A stretch of DNA of 64,000 nt from Oscillospiraceae bacterium (GTDB lineage Bacteria > Bacillota > Clostridia > Oscillospirales > Oscillospiraceae). Shown in pieces: positions 1 to 11,770 of the stretch (its first letter is position 1; each line of letters opens with the position of its first letter). The stretch spans positions 53,439-117,438 of the forward strand of contig SVLL01000001.1 of assembly GCA_015067935.1 (NCBI GenBank), given 5' to 3'. A program made the position numbers and the translations under genes. The notes under the pieces are model-generated. The model was not told where the DNA came from. It did no database searches and saw only the letters and a list, made by a program, of their open reading frames with translations.

Positions 1-964
1 CATCCCGCTTCAGCTCGATGACGATGCGCATACCGTTGCGGTCGCTTTCGTCACGAATATCGGAAATACCCTCCAGCCGCTTGTCGTTGACCTGATCGGC
101 CATAGACTTGATCAGCATTCTCTTGTTAACCTGATAGGGCAGCTCAGTGATGATGATCCGGGTACGGTCCTGACCGAATTCCTCAAAGTTATGCCGGGCG
201 CGCATCACCACACGGCCCTTGCCGGTGGCATAGGCGGCGCGGATGCCGCTGCGGCCCATAATAATGGCCTTGGTGGGAAAATCCGGACCGGTGATATGCT
301 GCATCAGATCCGCCAGCGTTGCCTCGGGATCCTCCAGCACGCAGATGCAGGCATTGATGACCTCGGTCAGGTTGTGGGGCGGAATGTTGGTAGCCATACC
401 AACAGCAATACCGGAAGAACCGTTGACCAGCAGATTGGGGAATCGGCTGGGCAGAACACGGGGCTCTTTCCGGGTCTCGTCAAAGTTGGGATCCCAATCC
501 ACGGTATCCTTTTCGATATCCCGAAGCATTTCGTTGGCCATTTTGGACATTCTGGCCTCGGTATAACGGTAAGCAGCCGGGGGGTCGCCATCCACGGAAC
601 CGAAGTTACCGTGGCCGTCGACCAGCATATAGCGCATAGAGAAATCCTGCGCCAGACGCACCAATGCGTCATAAACAGAGGCGTCGCCGTGGGGATGGTA
701 ACGACCCAGCACATCACCGACGCAGGTAGCCGACTTGCGGAAGGGCTTGTCTGCGGTGAGGTTATCCTCGTACATTGCGTACAGGATTCGACGGTGAACG
801 GGCTTCAGACCGTCCCGCACATCGGGCAGCGCACGGCCGACAATAACGGACATAGCGTACTCGATGTAGCTGTTTTTCATTTCCTTAACAAGCTCAGACT
901 CGATAATAGCCTGATCCGGGTACATAATGTCCTCGGGCTTGTAATCCTTCTTATGTTGTGCCAA
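1..964 (-). CDS. gyrA: DNA gyrase subunit A (N-terminal part, truncated by window edge)
   Basis: Minus-strand translation from a TTG start (964-962): [64 protein letters not shown]..., typical GyrA with the AASVYDAL-type region; AGGAGG-like RBS upstream. Confidence 0.95.
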   Translation of the reverse strand, partial: MAQHKKDYKPEDIMYPDQAIIESELVKEMKNSYIEYAMSVIVGRALPDVRDGLKPVHRRILYAMYEDNLTADKPFRKSATCVGDVLGRYHPHGDASVYDALVRLAQDFSMRYMLVDGHGNFGSVDGDPPAAYRYTEARMSKMANEMLRDIEKDTVDWDPNFDETRKEPRVLPSRFPNLLVNGSSGIAVGMATNIPPHNLTEVINACICVLEDPEATLADLMQHITGPDFPTKAIIMGRSGIRAAYATGKGRVVMRARHNFEEFGQDRTRIIITELPYQVNKRMLIKSMADQVNDKRLEGISDIRDESDRNGMRIVIELKRD

Positions 965-1004
965 AAGAATTTCCTCCTTTTGTTTTGTAGAAGATCCCCG
1001 GTCG

Positions 1005-1476
1005 TGTCATTGCGAGGGCCTTTAGGCCCGTGGCAATCTCCCGGTACCATTTTTGTTTTGTACGATGTGTCGATGAGCTTTACCAGCCAAATCAGCCACG
1101 CATCAATTGCGGATATAAGTCCTCCCAATGGGGGTTATTTTCCATAATAAGTGCAGTTTTTCTGTCACGATTCCAGCTTTTGATTTGTTTTTCTCTTTCC
1201 AATGCTGCTTTCACATCTGAGGTTTCTTCAAAATAAACCAGTCTGGTAACATTGTATTTTGCCGTAAAACTATCATTGTCGAGATGATTTTTGTGTTCAT
1301 AGACACGCCGGATCAAATCACTTGTCACACCGGTATATAGCACTGTGCAATGCTTATTTGTTAAAATATACACATAGTATTTTTTCATTTTACTCTGGGT
1401 GTGTTCACCGATCAGTATTACAATAACGAACATTGTACCGGGAGATTGCCACGTCGCTTCGCTCCTCGCAATGACA
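1005..1476. mobile_element. Palindrome-family-A element enclosing the GIY-YIG gene, bounded by inverted TGTCATTGCGAGG / CCTCGCAATGACA
   Basis: Left arm tgtcattgcgagggcctttaggcccgtggcaatctcccggta (1005 on) and right arm taccgggagattgccacgtcgcttcgctcctcgcaatgaca (to 1476) are inverted copies of the dispersed element. Confidence 0.6.
1092..1388 (-). CDS. GIY-YIG nuclease family protein (YhbQ/UPF0213-like)
   Basis: MKKYYVYILTNKHCTVLYTGVTSDLIRRVYEHKNHL...FEETSDVKAALEREKQIKSWNRDRK; classic GIY-YIG family pattern. Start chosen at internal Met of the ORF. Confidence 0.9.
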   Translation of the reverse strand: MKKYYVYILTNKHCTVLYTGVTSDLIRRVYEHKNHLDNDSFTAKYNVTRLVYFEETSDVKAALEREKQIKSWNRDRKTALIMENNPHWEDLYPQLMRG

Positions 1477-1499
1477 GAGGGCAATCTGTTCGTTTTTTA

Positions 1500-1620
1500 T
1501 GTCATTCCGAGGGCCGAAGGCCCGTGGGAATCTCCTGCTCAAATTCATCGATATGCTGTGCAGTAACAAACACCGTACCGGGAGATTGCCGCGTCGGGCT
1601 GCGCCCTCCTCGCAATGACA
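1500..1620. repeat. Palindrome-family-A intergenic element (~120 bp)
   Basis: tgtcattccgagggccgaaggcccgtgggaatctcctg...caccgtaccgggagattgccgcgtcgggctgcgccctcctcgcaatgaca; terminal inverted repeats. Confidence 0.85.
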
Positions 1621-1634
1621 TATTGGACGGTATA

Positions 1635-2498
1635 TCAATACTTAGAGCTATAAGGATCCTTGGGCAGTTCGGCGCGGCCCTCATCGGGGTTTTCAAACAG
1701 CCGCTCCAGCCAATTGACAGAAAGCTGTACCCATTGGGCAAAGCTCTTATCCTCGCCCCATGTGTTCACCTGATGGGTACCCAGGCTCATACCGTGGCCG
1801 CCGTTGGGGAAAATATGCAGCTCATAGGGCACGCCCGCATCCAGCATTGCCATTGCAAAATAGATGCTGTCCTTGGGCGGCACGCCCGCATCCCGGGCGG
1901 TATGGCAAAGAAAGGCCGGAGGCGTATGCTTGCCCACACCGGTGTGAAGATTCAGCTTTTTATAGGTGCTGTCCCAATCATTGTTGCCGATGATACGGGC
2001 CAGCTGATCCTGATTTTCCATCCAGGAGGTGGAAATTACGGGATAAATCAGTATCAGGGCATTGGGCTGATTCTCGCCGTTTTTACAGCCGGAACGCGCC
2101 ATGATCTCCGGATCGTTCCAGTAAACGCCCAAGCTGGCCGCCAGATGACCGCCGGCGGAAAAGCCCAGAACGGCGATTTTGTCTTCGATGACGCCCCAGC
2201 TTTCCGCATTTTCACGGATCAGCTTCATGGCCGCGCACAGATCCAGCAGAGAATTGGGAAATACGGCATTTTCACCGCAGCTGTACTCCAGCACGAAGGT
2301 GTTGTAGCCCCGGGCCATAAACTGCATCGCCACCGGATCACCCTCTCGGGGGCAGCAATAGTTATAACCGCCGCCGGGGCAGACCAAAACAGCCGGACGC
2401 TTCAGCACATTGGGCATAGAATCGGGGTGCTTTTCAAAGGTATAGCGCATCAAATAGCTGCCGTGTGCCTCATTAAGGATATATTTTTCACAAATCAT
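1635..2498 (-). CDS. alpha/beta hydrolase (acetyl-esterase/BD-FAE-like)
   Basis: 287 aa; PAVLVCPGGGYNYCCPREGDPVA, GFSAGGHLAASLG nucleophile elbow, C-terminal NGGHGM. Confidence 0.85.
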   Translation of the reverse strand: MICEKYILNEAHGSYLMRYTFEKHPDSMPNVLKRPAVLVCPGGGYNYCCPREGDPVAMQFMARGYNTFVLEYSCGENAVFPNSLLDLCAAMKLIRENAESWGVIEDKIAVLGFSAGGHLAASLGVYWNDPEIMARSGCKNGENQPNALILIYPVISTSWMENQDQLARIIGNNDWDSTYKKLNLHTGVGKHTPPAFLCHTARDAGVPPKDSIYFAMAMLDAGVPYELHIFPNGGHGMSLGTHQVNTWGEDKSFAQWVQLSVNWLERLFENPDEGRAELPKDPYSSKY

Positions 2499-2509
2499 AC
2501 TGTTGCCTC

Positions 2510-4838
<2,329 letters not shown>

Positions 4839-4851
4839 TGGTTCTGCGTTG

Positions 4852-5952
4852 CTAGATTACCTGTCCCTTTTCGATTTCAATAGTCTTGCCCAGCTGGGTA
4901 AACCGCCCGGGCTCACAGCAGGTAATGAACACCTGTCCGGACGAGATATGGTTCAGCACAAAATCCTGCCGGGCAGGATCTAATTCCGACAAAACATCGT
5001 CCAGCAAAAGCACCGGCTCTTCCCCGAACTCCCGGCGGTACAGCTCCCGTTGGGCCAGCTTCAGGCTGATGGCGGCGGTACGGGTCTGTCCCTGAGAGCC
5101 GTAGGCCTTCAGGTCGATTCCGGAAAGGCTCACCTCAAAATCGTCCTTATGCGGACCGGTCAGGCATTGCCGGGATTCCAGCTCTGCCCGATAATGGCTC
5201 TCCAAATGCGCCCGCAAATCCTCTTCCAGTTGCACAGTTTTGGCAAACGGGTCGGAAACCGTGGACACGGTGCGGTATTGCAGACGGAATTCTTCTTTTC
5301 CGCCGGAAAATTGATTGTGAAATTTTGCCGCTTCCAAGCCAAGGCTGTCATAAAATCGGGCCCGATAGGAAATCAGCAGCGCACCCACCTGACACAGCCG
5401 GGTGTTGTACTCGGGCAGAATCTCCAAAAGGGCGGGATTTTCGGAATAATCCTTTAAAATCCGGCTTTTCTGCTCCAGGATCCGGTTATATTCCGCCAGC
5501 GCAGCATCGTAATTGGGTCTAAGTTGACATAACGCCTGATCTCCTAATTTCCGACGGGCGGACGAGCCGGCCTTCAGTACCATAAGATCCTCAGGGCAGA
5601 ACAGAACGGTTGACATAACACCTGTAATATCTGCGGTGGTTTTCTTTTTTGCCCCATTGCGCCACAGCTGACGGGGACGGCTGCCCCCAAACAGCACCCA
5701 GCGCAGGGTCTGATTTCGCTCCTGAGAGAAGATTTCTCCCTCAATATCCGCAAAATCCGCCCCAAAACGGAGCAATTCGCTCTGTTTTTGCGCCCGAAAG
5801 CTCTTGCCGGACCCGAGATAGGCCACTGCTTCCAGCAGATTCGTCTTGCCTTGGGCATTCTGTCCCACGATCAGGTTCACCCCCGGATCGAAGGCAAGAG
5901 AAATTTCTTCATAGTTCCGGAAATTCCGGAGATTCAATTTACGCAGTTCCAT
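4852..5952 (-). CDS. recF: DNA replication/repair protein RecF
   Basis: MELRKLNLRNFRNYEEISLAFDPGVNLIVGQNAQGKTNLLEAVAYLGSGKSFR; LLLDDVLSELDPARQ. Confidence 0.96.
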   Translation of the reverse strand: MELRKLNLRNFRNYEEISLAFDPGVNLIVGQNAQGKTNLLEAVAYLGSGKSFRAQKQSELLRFGADFADIEGEIFSQERNQTLRWVLFGGSRPRQLWRNGAKKKTTADITGVMSTVLFCPEDLMVLKAGSSARRKLGDQALCQLRPNYDAALAEYNRILEQKSRILKDYSENPALLEILPEYNTRLCQVGALLISYRARFYDSLGLEAAKFHNQFSGGKEEFRLQYRTVSTVSDPFAKTVQLEEDLRAHLESHYRAELESRQCLTGPHKDDFEVSLSGIDLKAYGSQGQTRTAAISLKLAQRELYRREFGEEPVLLLDDVLSELDPARQDFVLNHISSGQVFITCCEPGRFTQLGKTIEIEKGQVI

Positions 5953-6190
5953 CGTTTACGATGACGAAAACATCGCCTTCATAGCTGAATTTGTCCCCGG
6001 GATACAGCTTTTTGCCCCGCATGGTGCAAACCTCTCCGTTGACGGACACAAAGCCCTCCTGAATTTCCAGCTTGGCAGAGCCGCCGGAAGGGACAATATT
6101 CATCAGCTTCATAGCCGATTCCAGCTTGATAAATTCCGTGCTGATGGGCACAGAAATTGCATTTTCTTTTCTTTTTACCGTTACTTTCAT
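5939..6190 (-). CDS. yaaA: S4-domain RNA-binding protein (YaaA family)
   Basis: Small S4-like protein (EFIKLESAMKLMNIVPSGGSAKLEIQEGFVSVNGEVCTMRGKKLYPGDKF) between recF and dnaN. Confidence 0.85.
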   Translation of the reverse strand: MKVTVKRKENAISVPISTEFIKLESAMKLMNIVPSGGSAKLEIQEGFVSVNGEVCTMRGKKLYPGDKFSYEGDVFVIVNDGTA

Positions 6191-6217
6191 AGTTTTCCCC
6201 TTATAGAGATTTGCGCA

Positions 6218-6409
6218 AAGCCTCCCTTGTGTAAAGGGAGGTGGCTGCCCGTAGGGCAGACGGAGGGATTGTCAAAGATTGAAAAATTACAATCCCCCAG
6301 TTAAAAATCAAAGATTCTTGCCAGCCCTTCCGGGCTCGTGCCCCCTTTGTTCGCTTTGCGGACATTTCCCCGCTACCGGGGGAATCCGCCCTTTACAAAA
6401 GGGGGTCTT
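6218..6409. repeat. Palindrome-family-B intergenic element
   Basis: aaagcctcccttgtgtaaagggaggtggctgcccgtagggcagacggagggattgtc ... gccctttacaaaagggggtctttt. Confidence 0.6.
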
Positions 6410-6432
6410 TTGTTGCGGTCATATTTTCAGAA

Positions 6433-7542
6433 TTAGCCGTTCTTGATCCGAACCGGCAGGACCATATAGGAGAAGTCGTGCTTCTCGTCCACGGGAGTCA
6501 TCACGATGGGGCTCAGACCGTTGGTCAGCTCCAGCACCACTTCCTCGGAGGGGATCACCCGCAGGGCATCGGCAATGTAGCGCACATTAAAGCCGATTTC
6601 CAGATCCTTGCCGTCGCCGGCAATGGCGCAGCGGTCCTCAGCCGCACCGATAGTGGTATTGGTTCGCACCTGCAGCACCTGATCGGAGAACACGCACCGC
6701 ACCGGGCTCTTATACTTTTCGGAAACGATCAGACCTACACGCTCCATGGAACGGGCCAGATCACCCACATTTGCCACCAGCTTAATGGGGCAGTTGGTGG
6801 GCACCACCTTGCGCCAATCCAGAAAATCGCCTTCCAGAAGACGGCAGATCAGGGTTGCGTTGCCGATTTCAAACAGAATATGCTTACTGCCCAGGGTGAA
6901 AGCGGCCTCATCCTCACAATCGGAGACGATCTTCTCCACTTCCTTCAAGCTGGCGGCAGGCACCACAAAGCTGACGGTGCGGCCGTCGGGGCTTTCCATA
7001 TGATAGGTGCGCCGGGCCAGACGGAAGCCGTCCACCGCAATGGCAGAAATGGTATCATTCTCTACCTCAAACTTGACACCGGTGTGAATGGGACGGCCCT
7101 GATTCTCGGAAACGGCAAAGATCGTGCCGGAAATCAGCTCCTTCAGCGCGGCCTGAGGAATATGAATGCCACGGCCTGCGTCCACATCGGGCAGCTCGGG
7201 ATAATCCTCAGCGGCCTCTGCGGAGATATTGAAGGCGGCATAGCCGCTGCGGATGGACACCTTGTAGTTATCATCCACCACAACGGTCACGGGACCTTCG
7301 GGGAGACGGCGGACAATGTCGCCGAACAGCTTGGCAGGCAGGATGCACACACCGGGATCGGTGACCTCTGCCTCCACAGTGTAGGTGATGGCAGTTTCCA
7401 TATTGTAGCCGGTCAGGCTCACGCCCAGATCCGCCCGGCAGAGGATGCCCTCCAAAACGGAGAGGCTGCTCTTCTGAGCAACGGTACGGCCTGCAATATT
7501 CAGGCCCTGCACCAGCATACTTTTTTCACAGGTAAAACGCAT
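6433..7542 (-). CDS. dnaN: DNA polymerase III beta subunit
   Basis: 369 aa MRFTCEKSMLVQGLNIAGRTVAQKSSLSVLEGILCRA...; C-terminal SPIVMTPVDEKHDFSYMVLPVRI. Confidence 0.97.
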   Translation of the reverse strand: MRFTCEKSMLVQGLNIAGRTVAQKSSLSVLEGILCRADLGVSLTGYNMETAITYTVEAEVTDPGVCILPAKLFGDIVRRLPEGPVTVVVDDNYKVSIRSGYAAFNISAEAAEDYPELPDVDAGRGIHIPQAALKELISGTIFAVSENQGRPIHTGVKFEVENDTISAIAVDGFRLARRTYHMESPDGRTVSFVVPAASLKEVEKIVSDCEDEAAFTLGSKHILFEIGNATLICRLLEGDFLDWRKVVPTNCPIKLVANVGDLARSMERVGLIVSEKYKSPVRCVFSDQVLQVRTNTTIGAAEDRCAIAGDGKDLEIGFNVRYIADALRVIPSEEVVLELTNGLSPIVMTPVDEKHDFSYMVLPVRIKNG

Positions 7543-7559
7543 AGCGGTCTTCCTTTCTG

Positions 7560-7790
7560 TCTGGATTATTTAATAATAAAATAATAAGAATATATTTTTT
7601 AGTGGTTGTTGTAGTAGGGGAAATTTATGTGGAAAACCCCATTTTCGCCTAGGGCCGCAGGGACTTTTTTTCCACAGGGGGTGTGTGCAAAATTTTTACT
7701 TTTCCACAGCCGGTTCCGACAGTTTTTTTTCACGACTTATCCACAGTGCAACTTGTTCCTTTTCCACAAGGGGTTGTGGAAAGTTTGGAG
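7560..7790. promoter_or_regulatory. Candidate oriC / DnaA-box cluster (dnaA-dnaN intergenic)
   Basis: TTATCCACA at 7737-7745 with several near-boxes (TTTTCCACA 7700-7708 and 7760-7768, TTGTGGAAA 7774-7782, TGTGGAAAA ~7629) next to an AT-rich tract (taataataaaataataagaatatatttttt). Confidence 0.55.
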
Positions 7791-7854
7791 CGCGAGCCTC
7801 CCCTGTGTAAAGGGAGCCTTGCGGCTGCGCCGCAATATTATTAAGGGGCAGGCT

Positions 7855-9171
7855 TTAGAGCATACTGTTGATATTGGCGGTAATGTCCCGGATGTTGTTC
7901 TGCAGATTGGTTTCGCCCTTCTTCAGGTCGCTTTCCACCTTGCGGATGGAGTGCAGGACCGTTGTATGGTCCTTGCCGCCGAATTCCATACCGATGTCCG
8001 GCAGGCTCAGATTGGTCAGCTTCCGGATCAGATACATAGCGATCTGCCGGGCCTCTGCCACATTACGGGTGCGCTGATTGCCCCGCAGGATCGCCTCGTC
8101 CATACTGTAGAACTTGCAAACCTGAGAAATGATCAGGCTGGGCGTGGGCACTGCGTTGCCCTCGGCCTTGAACATATCCTCAATGGCCCGGGAGATGTTA
8201 TTCAGGTCCAGGGGCATATTGTTCAGGTCCCGGTAGGCCAGAATCTTCTTCACCGTTCCCTCAATGGTCCGCACATTGTTGGTGATGTTCACCGCTATGT
8301 AGTTGCACACATCGTCGGAAAGCTCCAGACCCAGACCGTGGGCCTTGTTCTTCAGGATGGCCATTCGGGTTTCATAATCCGGGGGCTGGATGTCCGCCAG
8401 CAGGCCCCATTCAAAACGGGTGCGCAGACGGTCCTCCAGTGTCAGCATATCGCTGGGCTTCCGGTCGGAGGTCATCACGATCTGCTTGTGCTCCTCATAG
8501 AGCTTGTTGAAGGTATGGAAAAATTCCTCCTGCGTACCTTCCTTACCGGCAATAAACTGCACATCGTCGATCAAAAACAGATCCGCTTCCCGGTACTTAT
8601 TTCGGAATTCGATGTTCCGACCGGACTGGATGGCGGCAATCAGCTCGATGGTGAACTGGTCACCCTTGATGTAGACAATGTTGGCGTCCGGCTTCTGCTT
8701 GCGGATACCGTTGGCGATGGCGTACAGCAGGTGGGTCTTGCCCACACCGGGAGGTCCGTAGATGAACAGGGGGTTATACACCTGTCCGGGTGCCTTGCTT
8801 ACCGCAATGGCTGCGCCGTGGGCGAACCGGTTGGAGGGGCCCACAATAAAATTGTCAAAAGAAAATTGGGGATTAAAATCCAGTGCCGTGGGGCTTTTCC
8901 CCTTGTTTTTATAGGTCTCCAGCTGAGCGTCGTCAAAAACAGTGACCTTCACATCGGAGTTAAACAGCTCCTTCATGGCGTCCTTCACATGGTCAGCGCA
9001 CCGGCGGGCGATCACTTCCCGGCGCAGCTCCGAGGGACTGTACAAAATCAGCTCATCTTCGGTCAGTGCCACCACCTCCGCATCGTCAAACCAAGTGGAA
9101 ACGATGGTGGGGGTGAGCAAGTCTTCCAGATAGCCGATGACCTTGCCCCATACATAAGCGTTTGATAGCAT
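7855..9171 (-). CDS. dnaA: Chromosomal replication initiator protein DnaA
   Basis: YNPLFIYGPPGVGKTHLLYAIAN, LFLIDDVQFIAGKEGTQEEFFHTFN, C-terminal GGKDHTTVLHSIRKVE; start at MLSNAYVWGKVIGYLED. Confidence 0.98.
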   Translation of the reverse strand: MLSNAYVWGKVIGYLEDLLTPTIVSTWFDDAEVVALTEDELILYSPSELRREVIARRCADHVKDAMKELFNSDVKVTVFDDAQLETYKNKGKSPTALDFNPQFSFDNFIVGPSNRFAHGAAIAVSKAPGQVYNPLFIYGPPGVGKTHLLYAIANGIRKQKPDANIVYIKGDQFTIELIAAIQSGRNIEFRNKYREADLFLIDDVQFIAGKEGTQEEFFHTFNKLYEEHKQIVMTSDRKPSDMLTLEDRLRTRFEWGLLADIQPPDYETRMAILKNKAHGLGLELSDDVCNYIAVNITNNVRTIEGTVKKILAYRDLNNMPLDLNNISRAIEDMFKAEGNAVPTPSLIISQVCKFYSMDEAILRGNQRTRNVAEARQIAMYLIRKLTNLSLPDIGMEFGGKDHTTVLHSIRKVESDLKKGETNLQNNIRDITANINSML

Positions 9172-9354
9172 TTCAGGGCTCCTTTCCCGTTTATTTCTTC
9201 GCCAAAAGCCTGCAAAAAACGGCAAAAACGGCGATACTCTCTCAACCTAAATTTTAACACATTTCTGTGGAAAAAACAAGGTTTTTTTGTCATTATACAA
9301 TATAAAATAGAATAAAAAAATTTTCCCTTCTATGTCATTGCGAAGCCCCACAAA

Positions 9355-9520
9355 CCCTCCCCCGGGGGGAGGGTGGATGCCCGAAGGGCAGACGGGAGAG
9401 GAACGGCGGCAGAACCAATATAGAAACATGTCTGCACAGCGGCAGTAATCCAAGATTACCGCCCGTATTCCTCTTCCGTCACCGCCTTGCGGCGGCGACA
9501 CCTTCCCCTCGGGGGAAGGT
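9355..9520. repeat. Palindrome-family-D intergenic element (~166 bp)
   Basis: ccctcccccggggggagggtggatgcccgaagggcagacgggagaggaacggcggcagaac...ttaccgcccgtattcctcttccgtcaccgccttgcggcggcgacaccttcccctcgggggaaggt; near-identical copy at 31328-31492. Confidence 0.85.
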
Positions 9521-9563
9521 ATAAAAACACACCCACTTTCGTGGATGTGTTCTTTATGTATCA

Positions 9564-9800
9564 ATTATCCAAGCAGACTGCAAACGCTCAGCGGTTTCCT
9601 GCTTCGCATTTGCCGGCCGCATTTGTTCTTAAAAAATGCATATTCCCCTGCCTTGCGGCAGGGGAATGGCATTATCCAAGCAGACTGCAAACGCTCAGCG
9701 GTTTCCTGCTTCGCATTTGCCGGCCACATTTGTTCTTAAAAAATGCATATTCCCCTGCCTTGCGGCAGGGGAATGGCATTATCCAAGCAGACTGCAAACG
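9564..9800. repeat. 107-bp tandem repeat (two full units plus a partial third overlapping the oadB 3' end)
   Basis: attatccaagcagactgcaaacgctcagc at 9564, 9671 and 9778 (period 107 bp); each unit contains the hairpin attcccctgccttgcggcaggggaat. Confidence 0.95.
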
Positions 9801-11005
9801 CTCAGCAGGAAACCTGCGGCAATTGCAGAACCGATGACGCCGGCCACATTGGGGCCCATGGCATGCATCAACAGGTAATTGGAGGGATTGGCCTTCTGGC
9901 CTTCGATATTGGCCACACGGGCGGCCATGGGAACTGCAGAAACGCCTGCAGAGCCGATGAGAGGATTGATCTTGCCCTTGGAGATCCAGTACAGGAACTG
10001 TCCGCCCAGCAGACCGCCGGCAGTGGACAGACCGAAGGCAAACACGCCCAGCAGGATGATGCCCAGCGTCTCGAGTGTCAGGAAGCTGGTGCCCACCATA
10101 GTTGCGCCCACAGCGGTACCCAGGAAAATGGTGATGGTGTTCATCAGCGCATTTTGCACCGTGTCGCTCAGGCGGTCGGTCAGGCCGGTTTCCTTGAACA
10201 GGTTACCCAGCATCAGGCAACCGATCAAAGCGGCAGTGTCGGGCAGCAGCAGGGCCACAAACACGGTAACCAGAATGGGGAAGATGATCTTCTCGGTCTT
10301 GGAAACTGTTCGGGACTGGACCATTTTGATCTCTCTCTGCTTTTTGGTGGTCATCAGCCGCATAATGGGGGGCTGGATCAGAGGGATCAGAGCCATATAG
10401 GAGTAGGCAGCCACCGCAATGGCACCCAGCAGATGGGGGGCAAGGCGGGTGGTCAGGAAGATGGCGGTAGGACCGTCCGCACCGCCGATGATGCCGATGG
10501 AAGCGGACTCGTTCAGATCAAAGCCCATCAATCGAGCAAGGAAAAATGCTATAAACACGCCCAGCTGGGCAGCCGCGCCCAGAATCAAGCTCTTGGGATT
10601 GGCGATCAGGGGGCCGAAATCGGTCATTGCGCCCACGCCCATAAAAATCAGGCAGGGGTACAGACCGGTCTTGACACCGATGTACAGAATGTCCAGCACG
10701 CCGCCTTCACGCATAATGGCACCGTAGCTGTGATAAGCCGGATTTGCAGGATCCATAAAGGCATCCCACAGCTCCTGATGGTACAATCCGCCGCCGGGCA
10801 GATTGGAAAGCAGACAGCCAAAGGCAATGCCCACCAGCAGCAGCGGCTCAAACTTTTTCTTGATGGCCAAAAACAGCAGCACGAAGGACACGATCAGCAT
10901 CACGGCATACTGCCAGCCACCCTCAGCAAAAAAACCGGTAATGATATCGGCAAAGCCGGAGCCATTCCAGATATTTAAGAGGATTTCACCGATATTGATA
11001 TTCAT
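9779..11005 (-). CDS. oadB: Sodium ion-translocating decarboxylase beta subunit (oxaloacetate decarboxylase-like)
   Basis: 408 aa; [49 protein letters not shown]. Confidence 0.93.
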   Translation of the reverse strand: MNINIGEILLNIWNGSGFADIITGFFAEGGWQYAVMLIVSFVLLFLAIKKKFEPLLLVGIAFGCLLSNLPGGGLYHQELWDAFMDPANPAYHSYGAIMREGGVLDILYIGVKTGLYPCLIFMGVGAMTDFGPLIANPKSLILGAAAQLGVFIAFFLARLMGFDLNESASIGIIGGADGPTAIFLTTRLAPHLLGAIAVAAYSYMALIPLIQPPIMRLMTTKKQREIKMVQSRTVSKTEKIIFPILVTVFVALLLPDTAALIGCLMLGNLFKETGLTDRLSDTVQNALMNTITIFLGTAVGATMVGTSFLTLETLGIILLGVFAFGLSTAGGLLGGQFLYWISKGKINPLIGSAGVSAVPMAARVANIEGQKANPSNYLLMHAMGPNVAGVIGSAIAAGFLLSVCSLLG

Positions 11006-11023
11006 TTGCGGGACCTCTTAAAA

Positions 11024-11422
11024 TCAGTTCAGAACGATCATTGTATCGCCGGTGTTCACATTGGCACCCTTGGAAACAAGAACCTGTGCAACAGTACCGG
11101 CCTTGGGGGCCATAATTTCATTTTCCATCTTCATGGCTTCCAAAACGCACAGCACTTCGCCGGCCTTCACAGCCTGACCGGGCTGTACATTGATCTTCAG
11201 AATGGTGCCGGGCATAGGTGCGGCAACCACTTCACCACCGGCCACGGGAGCGGCGGCAGGAGCGGCAGCGGGGGCTGCAGCAGGCGCAGCGGCAGGGGCA
11301 GCCACAGGAGCTGCAGCAGGTGCTGCAGGTGCGATGGCTTCATATTCGTCAAGGCAAATTGCCTTACCGGCCTCTACCTCAATTTCATAGGTGCGGCCGT
11401 TCAGAGTTACCTTATATTTCAT
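11024..11422 (-). CDS. Biotin/lipoyl carrier protein of decarboxylase complex with Ala/Pro linker
   Basis: C-terminal CVLEAMKMENEIMAPKAGTVAQVLVSKGANVNTGD (biotinylation EAMKME); Ala-Pro repeats in the middle. Confidence 0.93.
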   Translation of the reverse strand: MKYKVTLNGRTYEIEVEAGKAICLDEYEAIAPAAPAAAPVAAPAAAPAAAPAAAPAAAPVAGGEVVAAPMPGTILKINVQPGQAVKAGEVLCVLEAMKMENEIMAPKAGTVAQVLVSKGANVNTGDTMIVLN

Positions 11423-11423
11423 A

Positions 11424-11759
11424 TTACTTGACCTCCTTGATGGAAATGAAACGCAGCTCATTCAGGGGCTTGCCCATCTGGTCTGCAACAATGGCCATAA
11501 GCATGGCGGCAGTCTTGGGGGGTGTATCGTAGAGCTTCAGCTCGCCGCAGGAGCCGGGTGCGAGAGGCTTTTCCGCAGCGGGAACTTCCTCAACCACCAC
11601 GGGGGCGGCAACCGGCTCTTCCTTGACCTTCTTCTTTGCGGAGAAGGCTTTGCCGACGGCAGTAACCACCAGCATCAGCGCGATCAGACCCACGAACACA
11701 ACGGCCCAGCCGAGAACGGCCAGCAGGCCCTGATCAGGAACAGTAACTTCACTCAACAT
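11424..11759 (-). CDS. oadG: OadG family decarboxylase gamma subunit
   Basis: Single N-terminal TM (LLAVLGWAVVFVGLIALMLVVTAVG), position between alpha subunit and biotin carrier. Confidence 0.8.
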   Translation of the reverse strand: MLSEVTVPDQGLLAVLGWAVVFVGLIALMLVVTAVGKAFSAKKKVKEEPVAAPVVVEEVPAAEKPLAPGSCGELKLYDTPPKTAAMLMAIVADQMGKPLNELRFISIKEVK

Positions 11760-11770
11760 AGCCCTTCTCC

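Noticed and set aside
1405-1741. Small ORFs such as CHCEERSDVAISRYN / MPSVIARSEATWQSPGT
   Set aside because: Translations of the family-A palindrome, a common source of spurious annotated proteins.
7627-9165. 512-aa plus-strand ORF antisense to dnaA
   Set aside because: Antisense artefact over dnaA and origin sequences.
9545-9878. Repetitive plus-strand ORFs ([37 protein letters not shown])
   Set aside because: Translation of the 107-bp tandem DNA repeat and hairpins; no evidence for expression.
11240-11330. Ala/Pro repeat DNA in the biotin carrier gene as a minisatellite of interest
   Set aside because: Ordinary flexible linker in biotin carrier proteins.
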